Positions 8,185 through 16,255 of a DNA stretch of 64,000 nt are shown one piece after another (positions within the stretch are counted from its first letter, which is position 1; the number at the start of each line of letters is the position of its first letter). A program made the position numbers and the translations under genes. The stretch covers positions 310,001 through 374,000 of the forward strand of contig JADCGP010000003.1 of the NCBI GenBank assembly GCA_020248915.1, in the 5' to 3' direction. This DNA comes from Rubrivivax sp. GTDB taxonomy: Bacteria > Pseudomonadota > Gammaproteobacteria > Burkholderiales > Burkholderiaceae_C. The notes under the pieces were generated by a model that worked only from the letters and a program-made list of their open reading frames with translations, had not been told where the DNA came from and did not search any database.

Positions 8185-10203
8185 TCACTCGATGTCCAGC
8201 GGCGGTCGCCACTGCGCGACCGGCACCGGGCGCCAGCGGCCGGCCCCCGCCCCCAGCAGCAGGCCGCCCGCCGCCACCGCGGCGATGACGAGGTAGCTCG
8301 GCCAGAACTCGCCGTCGTAGGCGCCGAACAGGCTGGCGCGGAACGCCCGCACGACCCAGGTCAGCGGCAGGTACGGGTGCATGGCCTGGAAGGCCTCGTC
8401 GCTCAGCTCGATCGGCAGCAGCGCCCCGGCCGCCGACACCTGCACGATGAGCAGCAGCACCGCGGCGACCTTGCCCAGGTCGCCGAGCAGCCGCACCAGC
8501 GCCCAGACGATCGCGAAGAAGGCCACCGAGGTGGTCGCCAGCGTCAACGCGAAGACGGCCGGCTCGCGCAGCGGCACGCTCAGCACCAGGGCGAGCATGG
8601 CCAGCATCGCCACCGCCTGCAGCAGGACGACCGCCAGCGGCAGCGCCAGCTTGCCGGCGGCCAGCGCCAGGCGCGGGTGCCCGGCGAGCGGCTCGGGCAC
8701 GCGACGCAGGTGCACGAGGAAGGCCACCATCACCGCGCCCACCCACAGCGCCAGCGGCACGAAGTTCGGCGTCAGCGCGCTGCCCTGGTTGGGCACCGGC
8801 GCCACGACCTCGACGACGGGCTGCACCGACAGCGCCAGGCCGCGCGCGCTGCCCTCGGGCCGGTCCACCGACAGCGGCAGCGAACGCCGCAGCAGCTCGA
8901 GCCCGGTGTCCAGGCGGCCTGCGCCGTCGGACAGGCGGGCCAAGCCGCCCTCCAGGGCCTGCACGCCGCCGCCGAGCTGGCGCAGCCCGCCGATCAGCGC
9001 ATCGTGGCCGCGCACCAGCTCGCGCGCGCCCTCGGCCAGCGCGTCCAGCCGCCCGTCGTCGGGCAGCCTTGCGTTCAGCGCGGCCACCGCCTGCGCGGCA
9101 CGCAGCGAGCCGTCGGCCAGCCCGGCGACGCCTTCCTCCAGCCGCAGCGCGCCCTGCAGCAGCCGCGCCTGGCCGTCGCGCGCGCGGTCCAGCCCGCTGC
9201 CGAGCAGCTGCGTGCCCTCGGCCAGCGGGGCGATGCCCTCGACCAGTCGCGCGCCGAACAGCGGCACCTCGTCGGCCGCTGTCTTCAGCTGCCCGAGCCC
9301 GCCCTCGAGGCGCTGGGCGCCGTCGGCCAGCGTGTCCAGGCCGCGCAGCAGTTCGCGCTGGCCCTCGGCCTGGGCCCGCGCGCCCTGACGCAGCGCGGCC
9401 AGGTCGGCCTCGGCGGGCCGGCGCGCCTCGAGCCCGCGCAGCGCGCCGGCGGCCTGGCGCACCCCGCCGCCGAGCTGCTGCGTGCCGTCGACGAGCTGGA
9501 CCGCACCGCCGCGCAGGCGCTGGGCGGCCTCGACGGCAGCGCCGCTGCCGCTGGCCAGCTGCGCGCCGCCGCCGCGTGCGCGCGTGAGTCCGGCACCGAG
9601 CTCGCCCGCGCCCTGGTGCAGGTCGGCCAGCGCCGCGTGCAGCGACTCGAGGTTGCGCTGCGAGCCGGCGGCGCTGGACAGCACCAGATCCCAGCGCGCC
9701 TCGGCCAGCATCGTGTTGACGCGCTGCGCCGCCTCGGGCGCGAAACGCCGCGCGAAGCCGGCGCTGGCGTAGTTGTTGCCCTCGCTGGTGAGGATCGACA
9801 GCCGCGCGGCGCCGGGCCGCTCGCCGGGCAGCGCGAGGCGGCTGAAGTCGGCCGGGATCTCGAGCACGAAGGCCAGTTCGCCGCGCCGCATGTCGCGCCG
9901 CGCCGCCTCGGCGTCGCTGTAGCGGCGGTAGGAGAACTGGCCGTGGCGCTCGATCGCCTGCAGCACGTCGCGGCCGAGGTTGAGCTCGCGGTCGCGGTAG
10001 TGGGCCCCGGTGTCGAGGTTGACCAGGCCGGCCGGCAGCTCGCGCGTGTGCGCCGCCGGGTCCCACATCGCGTACAGGTAGATCCAGGCGTAGAGGGCGG
10101 GCACGAACAGCAGGCCGGCGCAAGCCAGCGCCAGCCGGGGATGGTCGCGCAGCAGCTGCCACTCGCACTGCACGACCTCGCGCGTCGCCTTCCACCACCC
10201 CAT
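8185..10203 (-). CDS. YhgE/Pip-like ABC-2-type membrane protein
   Basis: Membrane protein of 672 aa. One N-terminal transmembrane segment (LALACAGLLFVPALYAWIYL) is followed by a large external domain, then five or six C-terminal membrane segments (FVPLALWVGAVMVAFLV onward). This is the layout of the YhgE/Pip family related to phage-infection protein and ABC-2 permeases. The middle (about 200-480) is a long run of irregular LxxGxxxLxxG heptad-like repeats, expected to form a rod or coiled coil. ATG 10203 (MGWWKATREVVQCEWQ) is chosen because longer readings add Arg/Gly-rich sequence. No ATPase gene is adjacent. It is divergent from the Lrp-type gene, with 95 bp between them. Function in Gram-negative bacteria is not established. 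Confidence 0.8.
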   Translation of the reverse strand: MGWWKATREVVQCEWQLLRDHPRLALACAGLLFVPALYAWIYLYAMWDPAAHTRELPAGLVNLDTGAHYRDRELNLGRDVLQAIERHGQFSYRRYSDAEAARRDMRRGELAFVLEIPADFSRLALPGERPGAARLSILTSEGNNYASAGFARRFAPEAAQRVNTMLAEARWDLVLSSAAGSQRNLESLHAALADLHQGAGELGAGLTRARGGGAQLASGSGAAVEAAQRLRGGAVQLVDGTQQLGGGVRQAAGALRGLEARRPAEADLAALRQGARAQAEGQRELLRGLDTLADGAQRLEGGLGQLKTAADEVPLFGARLVEGIAPLAEGTQLLGSGLDRARDGQARLLQGALRLEEGVAGLADGSLRAAQAVAALNARLPDDGRLDALAEGARELVRGHDALIGGLRQLGGGVQALEGGLARLSDGAGRLDTGLELLRRSLPLSVDRPEGSARGLALSVQPVVEVVAPVPNQGSALTPNFVPLALWVGAVMVAFLVHLRRVPEPLAGHPRLALAAGKLALPLAVVLLQAVAMLAMLALVLSVPLREPAVFALTLATTSVAFFAIVWALVRLLGDLGKVAAVLLLIVQVSAAGALLPIELSDEAFQAMHPYLPLTWVVRAFRASLFGAYDGEFWPSYLVIAAVAAGGLLLGAGAGRWRPVPVAQWRPPLDIE

Positions 10204-10298
10204 GCATCCGCTCCGGGTCGCTCCAAGCCGAACCATGCCGCGCCGGGCGCAGCCGCGACGATTGTGCGACGGCGCCCCGGAGCCCGAGAATCCGCGCC

Positions 10299-10790
10299 AT
10301 GAGCGATGCCGACCCAACCGGCCGCGGTGCACGCGGCCTGGACAAGATCGACCGCCGCATCCTGCGGGTGCTGCAGGTCGACGGCCGCATCAGCAACCTG
10401 AAGCTCGCCGAGGCCGTGCACCTGTCGCCCACCGCGGTGCTCGAGCGCGTGCGTCGCCTCACGCGCGAGGGCTACATCCTCGGCTACGAGGCCCGGCTCG
10501 ACCCGGCGCTGCTCGGCGCGGGGCTGCTCGTCTTCGTCGAGGTGCTGCTCGACCGCACCGTGCACGACGTGATGGACAACTTCAAGGCCGCCGTGCAGGT
10601 GCGGCCCGAGATCCTCGAGGCCCACCTGGTGGCGGGCGGCTTCGACTACCTGCTGAAGACCCGGGTGGCCGACATGCGGGCCTACCGCGAGTTCATCGGC
10701 AGCGTGATCTGGACCCTGCCCGGCGTGCGCGAAACGCGCACCTACGCGGTGATGGAGGAGGTCAAGCACACCACGCTGCTGCCGCTGTAG
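10299..10790 (+). CDS. Lrp/AsnC-family transcriptional regulator
   Basis: Regulator of 163 aa. Winged HTH at about residues 14-60 (LDKIDRRILRVLQVDGRISN, LSPTAVLERVRRLTREGYI), then an RAM ligand-binding/oligomerisation domain (GLLVFVEVLLDRTVHDVMD; LVAGGFDYLLKTRVADMRAY). It resembles global Lrp rather than small feast-famine regulators in length and C-terminal sequence. Divergent from the YhgE-like gene, so it may control it from the 95-bp shared gap; this is inferred from position only. Confidence 0.93.
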   Translation: MSDADPTGRGARGLDKIDRRILRVLQVDGRISNLKLAEAVHLSPTAVLERVRRLTREGYILGYEARLDPALLGAGLLVFVEVLLDRTVHDVMDNFKAAVQVRPEILEAHLVAGGFDYLLKTRVADMRAYREFIGSVIWTLPGVRETRTYAVMEEVKHTTLLPL

Positions 10791-10905
10791 CGGCGCGGCG
10801 GTGCGGGATCGGTCACGCCGCGGCCGGCCGGGCCGCGGCCCGCGGGCTCGGGAGGCGGCCGCCGCGGCCGATACGAACGGCGTCGCCATCCAGTGCGAGC
10901 CCCCG

Positions 10906-11595
10906 ATGCCCCGTACACCGCCTGCTGCCCGCCGTCCGGCCTCCGGCCCCGTGGCCGCCTTCGCCGCCCTTGCGGCCCTTGCCGCCCTGGGCGCGAGCCC
11001 ACAGGCCGGCGCCGGCGAGCTGTACCTGCTGGGCGGCGTGCCGGGCGTCGGGCTCGGGTTCGCGCAGCCGCTCGGGCCGCACCTGGGGCTGCGGGCGGAC
11101 TACCTGGGCCTGGGCACGCGCACCGAGCGCCGCACCGAGGAGGGCATCGACTACGACGGGCGGCTGAAGAGCGGCCGCGGCGGCATCTACGCCGACTGGT
11201 TCCCGCTCGCGGGCGGCTTCCGCATCTCGTTGGGCGTGACCTCGAACCGATACCAGCTCGACCTCGACGCCGCCGGTGCGGGCCGCACGATCAACGTCGG
11301 CGGCACCAACTACACGCTGGGCCCCGGCGACGGCTTCACCGCCCAGGTCCGGATCCCGTCCACGACGCCCTATGTCGGCATCGGCTGGGGCCACCACGCC
11401 GGCAACGGCCTGCGCCTGGGCTTCGACCTGGGGGCGTCGATCGGCCGCGCGCGGCTGGGCGTCAGCGGCCGCGGCCAGTTCGCCCAGCCGGCGGCGCAGG
11501 CCGACCTCGACCGCGAGCTGGCCGAGCTGCGCGAGGGCGTCGGCCGCGTGCGCCTGCTGCCGCAGCTGTCGCTGAGCCTGGGCTGGTCGTTCTGA
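10906..11595 (+). CDS. Small outer-membrane beta-barrel protein
   Basis: Predicted secreted protein of 229 aa. N-terminal signal (MPRTPPAARRPASGP followed by the hydrophobic VAAFAALAALAALG and an AGA cleavage site). The mature part alternates polar and aromatic/hydrophobic residues (LYLLGGVPGVGLGFAQPLG; YVGIGWGHHAGNGLRLGFDL), and the last residue is Phe (LSLSLGWSF), the signature of outer-membrane barrel proteins. Related by character to autotransporter-like or OmpW-like small barrels; the exact family is not recognised. The upstream reading to 10801 is Arg-rich, so ATG 10906 is preferred. It ends directly against the convergent diguanylate cyclase gene (11596). Confidence 0.75.
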   Translation: MPRTPPAARRPASGPVAAFAALAALAALGASPQAGAGELYLLGGVPGVGLGFAQPLGPHLGLRADYLGLGTRTERRTEEGIDYDGRLKSGRGGIYADWFPLAGGFRISLGVTSNRYQLDLDAAGAGRTINVGGTNYTLGPGDGFTAQVRIPSTTPYVGIGWGHHAGNGLRLGFDLGASIGRARLGVSGRGQFAQPAAQADLDRELAELREGVGRVRLLPQLSLSLGWSF

Positions 11596-12552
11596 TCAGT
11601 CCAGCACCGCGCGCCGCCGGCCCTCGGCCTTCGCGCGGTACAGCGCCGCATCGGCCGCAGCCAGCAAGGCCTGCTCGTCGCCATGGCGAGTCGGGTCGGC
11701 GACCACGCCGCCCACGCTCAGCGTGACGTGCGGCGCCACTGGCGAGTCGCCATGGGGCAGCGCCGCGGCGTCCAGCGCCGCGACCACCCGCATCGCCTGC
11801 GTCGCCGCGCCGTTGCGGTCGGCGTGCGGCAGCAGCAGCGCGAACTCCTCGCCGCCGTAGCGCGCCACGAGGTCGGCCGGGCGCTGCGCGCAGCGCGCCA
11901 GCCCGTTGGCCACGCGCTGCAGGCACTGGTCGCCGGCCTGGTGGCCATGGCGGTCGTTGTAGCGCTTGAAGTGGTCGATGTCGGCCAGCAGCAGCGCGAA
12001 GCCCGTGCCGTGGCGCTGCAGCCGCGACCATTCCTCGCGCAGCCGGCGGTCGAAGTGGCGCCGGTTGGCGATGCCGGTCAGCGCGTCGGTCTCCGAGATG
12101 GCCTCCAGCCGTACCCGCGCCTCCTCGAGCCGCGAGTTGAGCTGCGCCAGGTCGGTCTGGCGCTGCACGAGCTCGGTCACGTCGACGCTGAAGGCGAGCC
12201 GCCCGCCGCCGGGCAGCGGGGTCTCGGTGACGCGCCGCCAGCGGCCGTCGGGCAGGCGCCGCACCGTCGTCGCGCCGTCGGCCGGCGGCGCGCGGTGCGC
12301 CGCGACGCGCTCGGCCACCCAGGCCTCCTCGCGGCCCGTGGCCTCGGGCGCCAGCCCGTGTTCGACGCTCAGCCGCAGCAGCGACTCGAACGCGAGCCCG
12401 GGCTCGATGGCGCCGGCCAGAGGCCCGTGCAGGCGGCGGAACTCCTCGTTGCACACGACGAGCCGGTCCGCGGCATCGAAGGCGACGACGGCGCAGGGCA
12501 GCCGGTCGACCAGGAGTTGCCAATCGATCCCGGGAGGGGCGGGTGTTGCCAT
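11596..12552 (-). CDS. PAS-GGDEF diguanylate cyclase
   Basis: Makes cyclic di-GMP from two GTP. 318 aa. The N-terminal part (about 10-140) looks like a PAS sensor (VVAFDAADRLVVCNEEFRRL), then a short helical linker (LAQLNSRLEEARVRLEAISE) and a GGDEF domain with DALTGIANRRHFD, DIDHFKRYNDRHGHQAGD and an intact GGEEF active site. An inhibitory I-site RPAD lies five residues before GGEEF, so product inhibition is likely. No transmembrane segment, so it should be cytosolic. Start ATG 12552 (MATPAPPGIDWQLL); a further 13 upstream codons are Cys-rich and less likely. Confidence 0.93.
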   Translation of the reverse strand: MATPAPPGIDWQLLVDRLPCAVVAFDAADRLVVCNEEFRRLHGPLAGAIEPGLAFESLLRLSVEHGLAPEATGREEAWVAERVAAHRAPPADGATTVRRLPDGRWRRVTETPLPGGGRLAFSVDVTELVQRQTDLAQLNSRLEEARVRLEAISETDALTGIANRRHFDRRLREEWSRLQRHGTGFALLLADIDHFKRYNDRHGHQAGDQCLQRVANGLARCAQRPADLVARYGGEEFALLLPHADRNGAATQAMRVVAALDAAALPHGDSPVAPHVTLSVGGVVADPTRHGDEQALLAAADAALYRAKAEGRRRAVLD

Positions 12553-12620
12553 GCGGTGGGGCCCGGCGCAGCAGGCCGCGCAGGGGCACACAGTCTAGAC
12601 CCGGGCCGGGGTGCTGCCGC

Positions 12621-14099
12621 TCAGCGCAGGGACAGGACTTGCCCGAACGGCGCCGCCGCGCCGGCGTGCCCCGGTGGCACGGCCCACAGCACCGGGAACG
12701 GCGGCCGCGGCCCGGCCGGGCCGTCGAGGTCGGTCAGCACCAGCGCCAGGTCGGGATCGTGGCGCGCGGCCTCGGCCAGCAGGGGCGCGAAGTCGGTGCC
12801 GCCGCCGCCGGCCACCGGCGCGAGCGCCAGGCCGCCGAGGTTCAGGCCGCGGAAGCCATCGCGGCCCGGCTCGTGCACGCGCACTTCGCGCACCCGGTCG
12901 TCGCCGATCACCAGCACCAGCCGCGCCTCGAGCCGCCGCGCGACGGCGAGCAGCTCGCGCCCGAAGCGCTCCAGCAGCGCGTCGTCGATCGAGCCGGAGA
13001 CGTCGAGCACGACCGCCAGCCGCGGCACGGCGCGTGCCGCGGTGCGCCCCGGCTCCCAGGGCAGCCTGCCGCCCCCCGCGGTGCGCCCGCGGTTGGCCAG
13101 CCAGCTGCGCGAAGGTCGGCTCCAGCTCGGCCCGGGCTGGCGCGACAGCGCGCGCGCCAGGCGCACCCGCAGCACCTGCTCCCAGGGCGTGTGCGTGCGC
13201 GGCAGGTCGGCCAGCAGCGTGCGCAGCAGCGAGAACTCGCCGTCGCCGGCGTGGGCGCGCTGCAGCCGCTCGGCCCAGGCGCGCGCGGCGTCGGCCTCGT
13301 CCTGCGGCGCCTCGCCGTCGCCCGGGCGCGGGCGCAGGTCGGCGCTCTGCTGGCGGCCGAGCACGCGCAGGCGCGCGGCGCGCGGGCCGTCGGGGCGTGG
13401 GGGGGCGCCGGCGGTCGGCTGGTGCTGCGGGTCGTGCCGCGGGTCGCCGGGCGCCGAGGTGCCGCGGCGTGGCTCGCGCAGCCCGCCGCCGGCCGGGTCG
13501 GCGCGGGCGTTGGAGGCGCCGCCGTCGTGCCCGTCCCGGCCGCGGCCGTCGCGTTCGGGCGGCCGGCCGCGATCGTCCGCCGCCAGGTACAGGCGCTCCA
13601 CGTCCCACTGCGCGAGCGCGGCCTCGGCCGTCGTGCGCTCGCCGAGCACCTGGTCGAGCACCGCCTCCAGGCGCAGCGCCGCCGGCGGCAGCGCCAGCCA
13701 GCGCAGGTGCGCCAGCGCGCTGTTGACGATCGCGTCGGCGCACAGGTTCCACAGCCGCAGGTCGACGTCGCCGCGGCGCGCGCGCAGCTCCTCGTGCCGC
13801 TGGGCGTGGCGCAGCGCGATGTGCAGCACCTGGTGCGCCACCCAGCCGGCCTGCAGCGGCAGCGGCACGGCCTCGAAGGCCGGCCGGTAGAAGAGCGTGC
13901 GGCCGTCGGTGAACACCGGCCCGGCGGCGTCGCCGGGGTCGGCCGGGCCCGCGGCATCCGCGTCGAGGTCGCGGTGCCGGGCCCAGAGCGCCAGCGCGCC
14001 CGAGTGCGGTGCGTGCTCCAGCATGTGCTGCAGCGCGCGCTGGCCGCGGTGACGCAGCTGCGCGTCGGGAAGGTCGCCGTCAGCGCCGCCGGGCCGCAT
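12621..14099 (-). CDS. DUF2201-type VWA/metallopeptidase-like protein
   Basis: 492-aa partner of the MoxR ATPase. The N-terminal region has a metallopeptidase-like HQVLHIALRH motif (about residue 90), a central low-complexity Asp/Gly/Arg-rich segment (about 180-260), and a C-terminal von Willebrand A-like domain starting VVLDVSGSIDD (DxSGS metal site, about residue 365) and continuing to GGGGTDFAPLL and LVLTDLDG. This combination is typical of the DUF2201 family found next to MoxR-type ATPases. The ATG at 14099 lies inside the end of the ATPase gene (20-bp overlap), which supports coupled expression. Substrate unknown. Confidence 0.82.
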   Translation of the reverse strand: MRPGGADGDLPDAQLRHRGQRALQHMLEHAPHSGALALWARHRDLDADAAGPADPGDAAGPVFTDGRTLFYRPAFEAVPLPLQAGWVAHQVLHIALRHAQRHEELRARRGDVDLRLWNLCADAIVNSALAHLRWLALPPAALRLEAVLDQVLGERTTAEAALAQWDVERLYLAADDRGRPPERDGRGRDGHDGGASNARADPAGGGLREPRRGTSAPGDPRHDPQHQPTAGAPPRPDGPRAARLRVLGRQQSADLRPRPGDGEAPQDEADAARAWAERLQRAHAGDGEFSLLRTLLADLPRTHTPWEQVLRVRLARALSRQPGPSWSRPSRSWLANRGRTAGGGRLPWEPGRTAARAVPRLAVVLDVSGSIDDALLERFGRELLAVARRLEARLVLVIGDDRVREVRVHEPGRDGFRGLNLGGLALAPVAGGGGTDFAPLLAEAARHDPDLALVLTDLDGPAGPRPPFPVLWAVPPGHAGAAAPFGQVLSLR

Positions 14100-15183
14100 A
14101 GCGCTGGTAGGCCGGGCTCGCGAGCACCGTGGCTTCGAGGCCGCGCGCCAGCGCGCGCTCGAGCAGCAGCTCCATCGCCAGCGTCTGCACCTCGGCCAGC
14201 GGCAGCGGCGCGGCCGCCCGCAGCTCGGGCAGCTGGCCGAGGATGTCGAGCGCGCGCGCGAGCGTGGCTGCGCCGTCCTCCCCGGTGCCCACCGCGCCGA
14301 GCAGGCCGTAGATCAGGCCGTGCAGGCCGTCCAGCGTGCGCGGCAGCAGCGCCGCGGTGTCGGGGCCGGGCCGGGCGGCCAGCAGCGCCACCACGTCCGC
14401 CCCGGCCTGCAGCTCTCGCAGCACGCCGAAGAACTCGGCCGCGTTGGCCGCGCCGATGCGGCCCTGCACGAAGCTGCGCCGCGCAGCGTCCGACAGCGGC
14501 GCGCGCAGCACGTTCGAGACGTCCTCCCAGCCGCGCGGGCTGGCGCCGACGAGGTGATCCGCGGCGAGCTGCGCCTGCGTGTCGTCGAGCTTGTCGGGCC
14601 GCACCTTCAGGTAGGCCATCACCTCCGGGGCGAAGCCCTCGGCCAGCGCGTGCCCGAGGAAGGCGTCGATCGAGGCGACGACGTGGAAGTGGAACATGCG
14701 GTCGGCCAGCGCCGTGCCCATGTCGTGGCTGACCGCGCCGTGGAAGCTGGCGTTGCCGGCGGCCACCACCATCCAGCCGTCGGGCAGCACGTAGTGCCCC
14801 ACGCGCCGGTCGAGGATCAGCGAGTAGGCCGAGATCTGCAGCCGCTGGTCGGCGGCGGTCAGCTCGTCGAGGAAGAGGATGCCCTCGAGCTGGTCGGGCC
14901 CGGGCAGGAACTCGGGCGGGAACCACACGGTGCGCTGCTGGCGCTCGTCGGCGAAGATCGCGCCGCGGATGTCCACCGGCTCGATCGTGGTCAGGCGCAG
15001 GTCGACCAGCGGCACCCCGTGGTGCGCCGCGAGCTGGCGCACGATGCTCGACTTGCCCACGCCGCGGGTGCCCCAGAGCATGGTCGCGCGCCGGCGCAGC
15101 GGGGCCTGCGCGTACTGCTCGATCAGCGCGGCCTTGGCTGCGGCCACCGACACCGGCGGCACGTTCATCGGGTTGGCTGCCAT
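14080..15183 (-). CDS. MoxR-like AAA+ ATPase
   Basis: Cytoplasmic AAA+ ATPase of 367 aa. Walker A GTRGVGKSS at about 38-46, Walker B ILFLDEL at about 102-108, a pore or sensor region NASFHGAVSHDMGTALADR, and a C-terminal helical lid. MoxR ATPases work with VWA-domain partners to activate or remodel metalloenzymes and envelope complexes. Here the VWA partner overlaps the 3' end and a predicted membrane protein lies 10 bp upstream on the same strand. Start ATG 15183 (MAANPMNVPPVSVAAAKAAL). Confidence 0.88.
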   Translation of the reverse strand: MAANPMNVPPVSVAAAKAALIEQYAQAPLRRRATMLWGTRGVGKSSIVRQLAAHHGVPLVDLRLTTIEPVDIRGAIFADERQQRTVWFPPEFLPGPDQLEGILFLDELTAADQRLQISAYSLILDRRVGHYVLPDGWMVVAAGNASFHGAVSHDMGTALADRMFHFHVVASIDAFLGHALAEGFAPEVMAYLKVRPDKLDDTQAQLAADHLVGASPRGWEDVSNVLRAPLSDAARRSFVQGRIGAANAAEFFGVLRELQAGADVVALLAARPGPDTAALLPRTLDGLHGLIYGLLGAVGTGEDGAATLARALDILGQLPELRAAAPLPLAEVQTLAMELLLERALARGLEATVLASPAYQRYAARRR

Positions 15184-15193
15184 CGGGGCCCCC

Positions 15194-16171
15194 TCAGGAC
15201 GCGTTCCAGGCGTCGGCGCGCAGCGGCCGTGGCGGCCGCGGCAGGCCGATGCGCGGCATCTCGCGGCGCAGGAAGAACAGGCCCATCAGCAGCGGCGGCG
15301 CCAGGTTGGCCAGCAGCCCGAGGTAGGAGCTGTACGCGTCGCCCAGGCTCTGCAGGTGCAGCGCCAGTCCGACCAGCGCGGCGCCAGCCAGCACCGGTCC
15401 GCTGCCGCGCAGCGCCACGCGCCAGCGCGCGCCGCGATGCCGCTCGTGGAAGCGCGCCGGCGGCTCGGCCAGCGTGCGCGCCAGGTGCTCCAGGGCCATC
15501 GCGATGCCGGCACGGGCCTCGTCGCTGCGGCGCGGCTCGGGGCCGCGCAGCGCGAGCTGCCCGACCCAGCCGCGCGACAGTGCCGTCAGCCGGTCCCAGC
15601 GCCGGCCCAGCACCGCAAGCAGGTCTTCGGGCAGCCGCCGCGCATCGCCCGCCGGGCGCAGCAGTTCGAGCTCGGCCGGGAAGCCCTGCACCCCGCTCAC
15701 CTTGAGCTGCAGCGTGAGGCCCGCCACCTGCGCCGTCGCGCCGAGCAGCACCGGGGGCGCATGCGCGGCGGCGGGCAGGCGCTGCCGCAGCGCAGCCCAG
15801 GTGCCGCCCGCGGCGACGAACTGCCGCGCGGGCGGCACCGCGCTCAGGCGCGCCAGCAGCGCTGCGGCGTCGGCGCCCTCGGCCCAGAGCGTGGCCGGCG
15901 TGACTGGCGTGACTTGCGCGGCTGCGGCGTCCTCCGGCCCCTCGAGGACCAGCGTGCGGGTCAGCCGCTGCCGGCCCGCGGACGGCACGTCGAGCGTCCA
16001 CGACTCGCGCTGTGCCGGCAGGCCCTCGGCCGCGGCGTGCGCGCGCGGCCGGAACTCGATGCGCCGCGCCGCACGGTCGCACGCCGCGAGGTCGACCGCC
16101 CAGCCCTGCCGCACGAGCGGGGCCGCCAGCTCGACGATCTCGTGGTGGGTCAGGGGCGGCTGCGGGTCCAT
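15194..16171 (-). CDS. Uncharacterised membrane-anchored protein linked to MoxR/VWA genes
   Basis: Family not recognised. 325 aa from ATG 16171 (MDPQPPLTHHEIVELAAPLV). The first 250 residues are soluble, opening with a small helical HHEIVELAAPLVRQGW segment and then beta-rich repeats (ESWTLDVPSAGRQRLTRTLV). Two hydrophobic stretches close to the C-terminus (GPVLAGAALVGLALHLQSLG and YLGLLANLAPPLLMGLFFL) should anchor it in the inner membrane. It precedes the MoxR ATPase by 10 bp, so the three genes at 12621-16171 likely form one operon; a membrane tether for the ATPase/VWA pair is a reasonable guess. The longer reading to 16240 adds Pro/Arg-rich residues. Confidence 0.7.
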   Translation of the reverse strand: MDPQPPLTHHEIVELAAPLVRQGWAVDLAACDRAARRIEFRPRAHAAAEGLPAQRESWTLDVPSAGRQRLTRTLVLEGPEDAAAAQVTPVTPATLWAEGADAAALLARLSAVPPARQFVAAGGTWAALRQRLPAAAHAPPVLLGATAQVAGLTLQLKVSGVQGFPAELELLRPAGDARRLPEDLLAVLGRRWDRLTALSRGWVGQLALRGPEPRRSDEARAGIAMALEHLARTLAEPPARFHERHRGARWRVALRGSGPVLAGAALVGLALHLQSLGDAYSSYLGLLANLAPPLLMGLFFLRREMPRIGLPRPPRPLRADAWNAS

Positions 16172-16255
16172 GGCCGGGGGCGTGCGGCGTACCGTGGGAG
16201 GGGCCGGGCCGGCACCGATTCTGACCGGCCGCGGCCGCATGCCCCGCCCGCGCCG

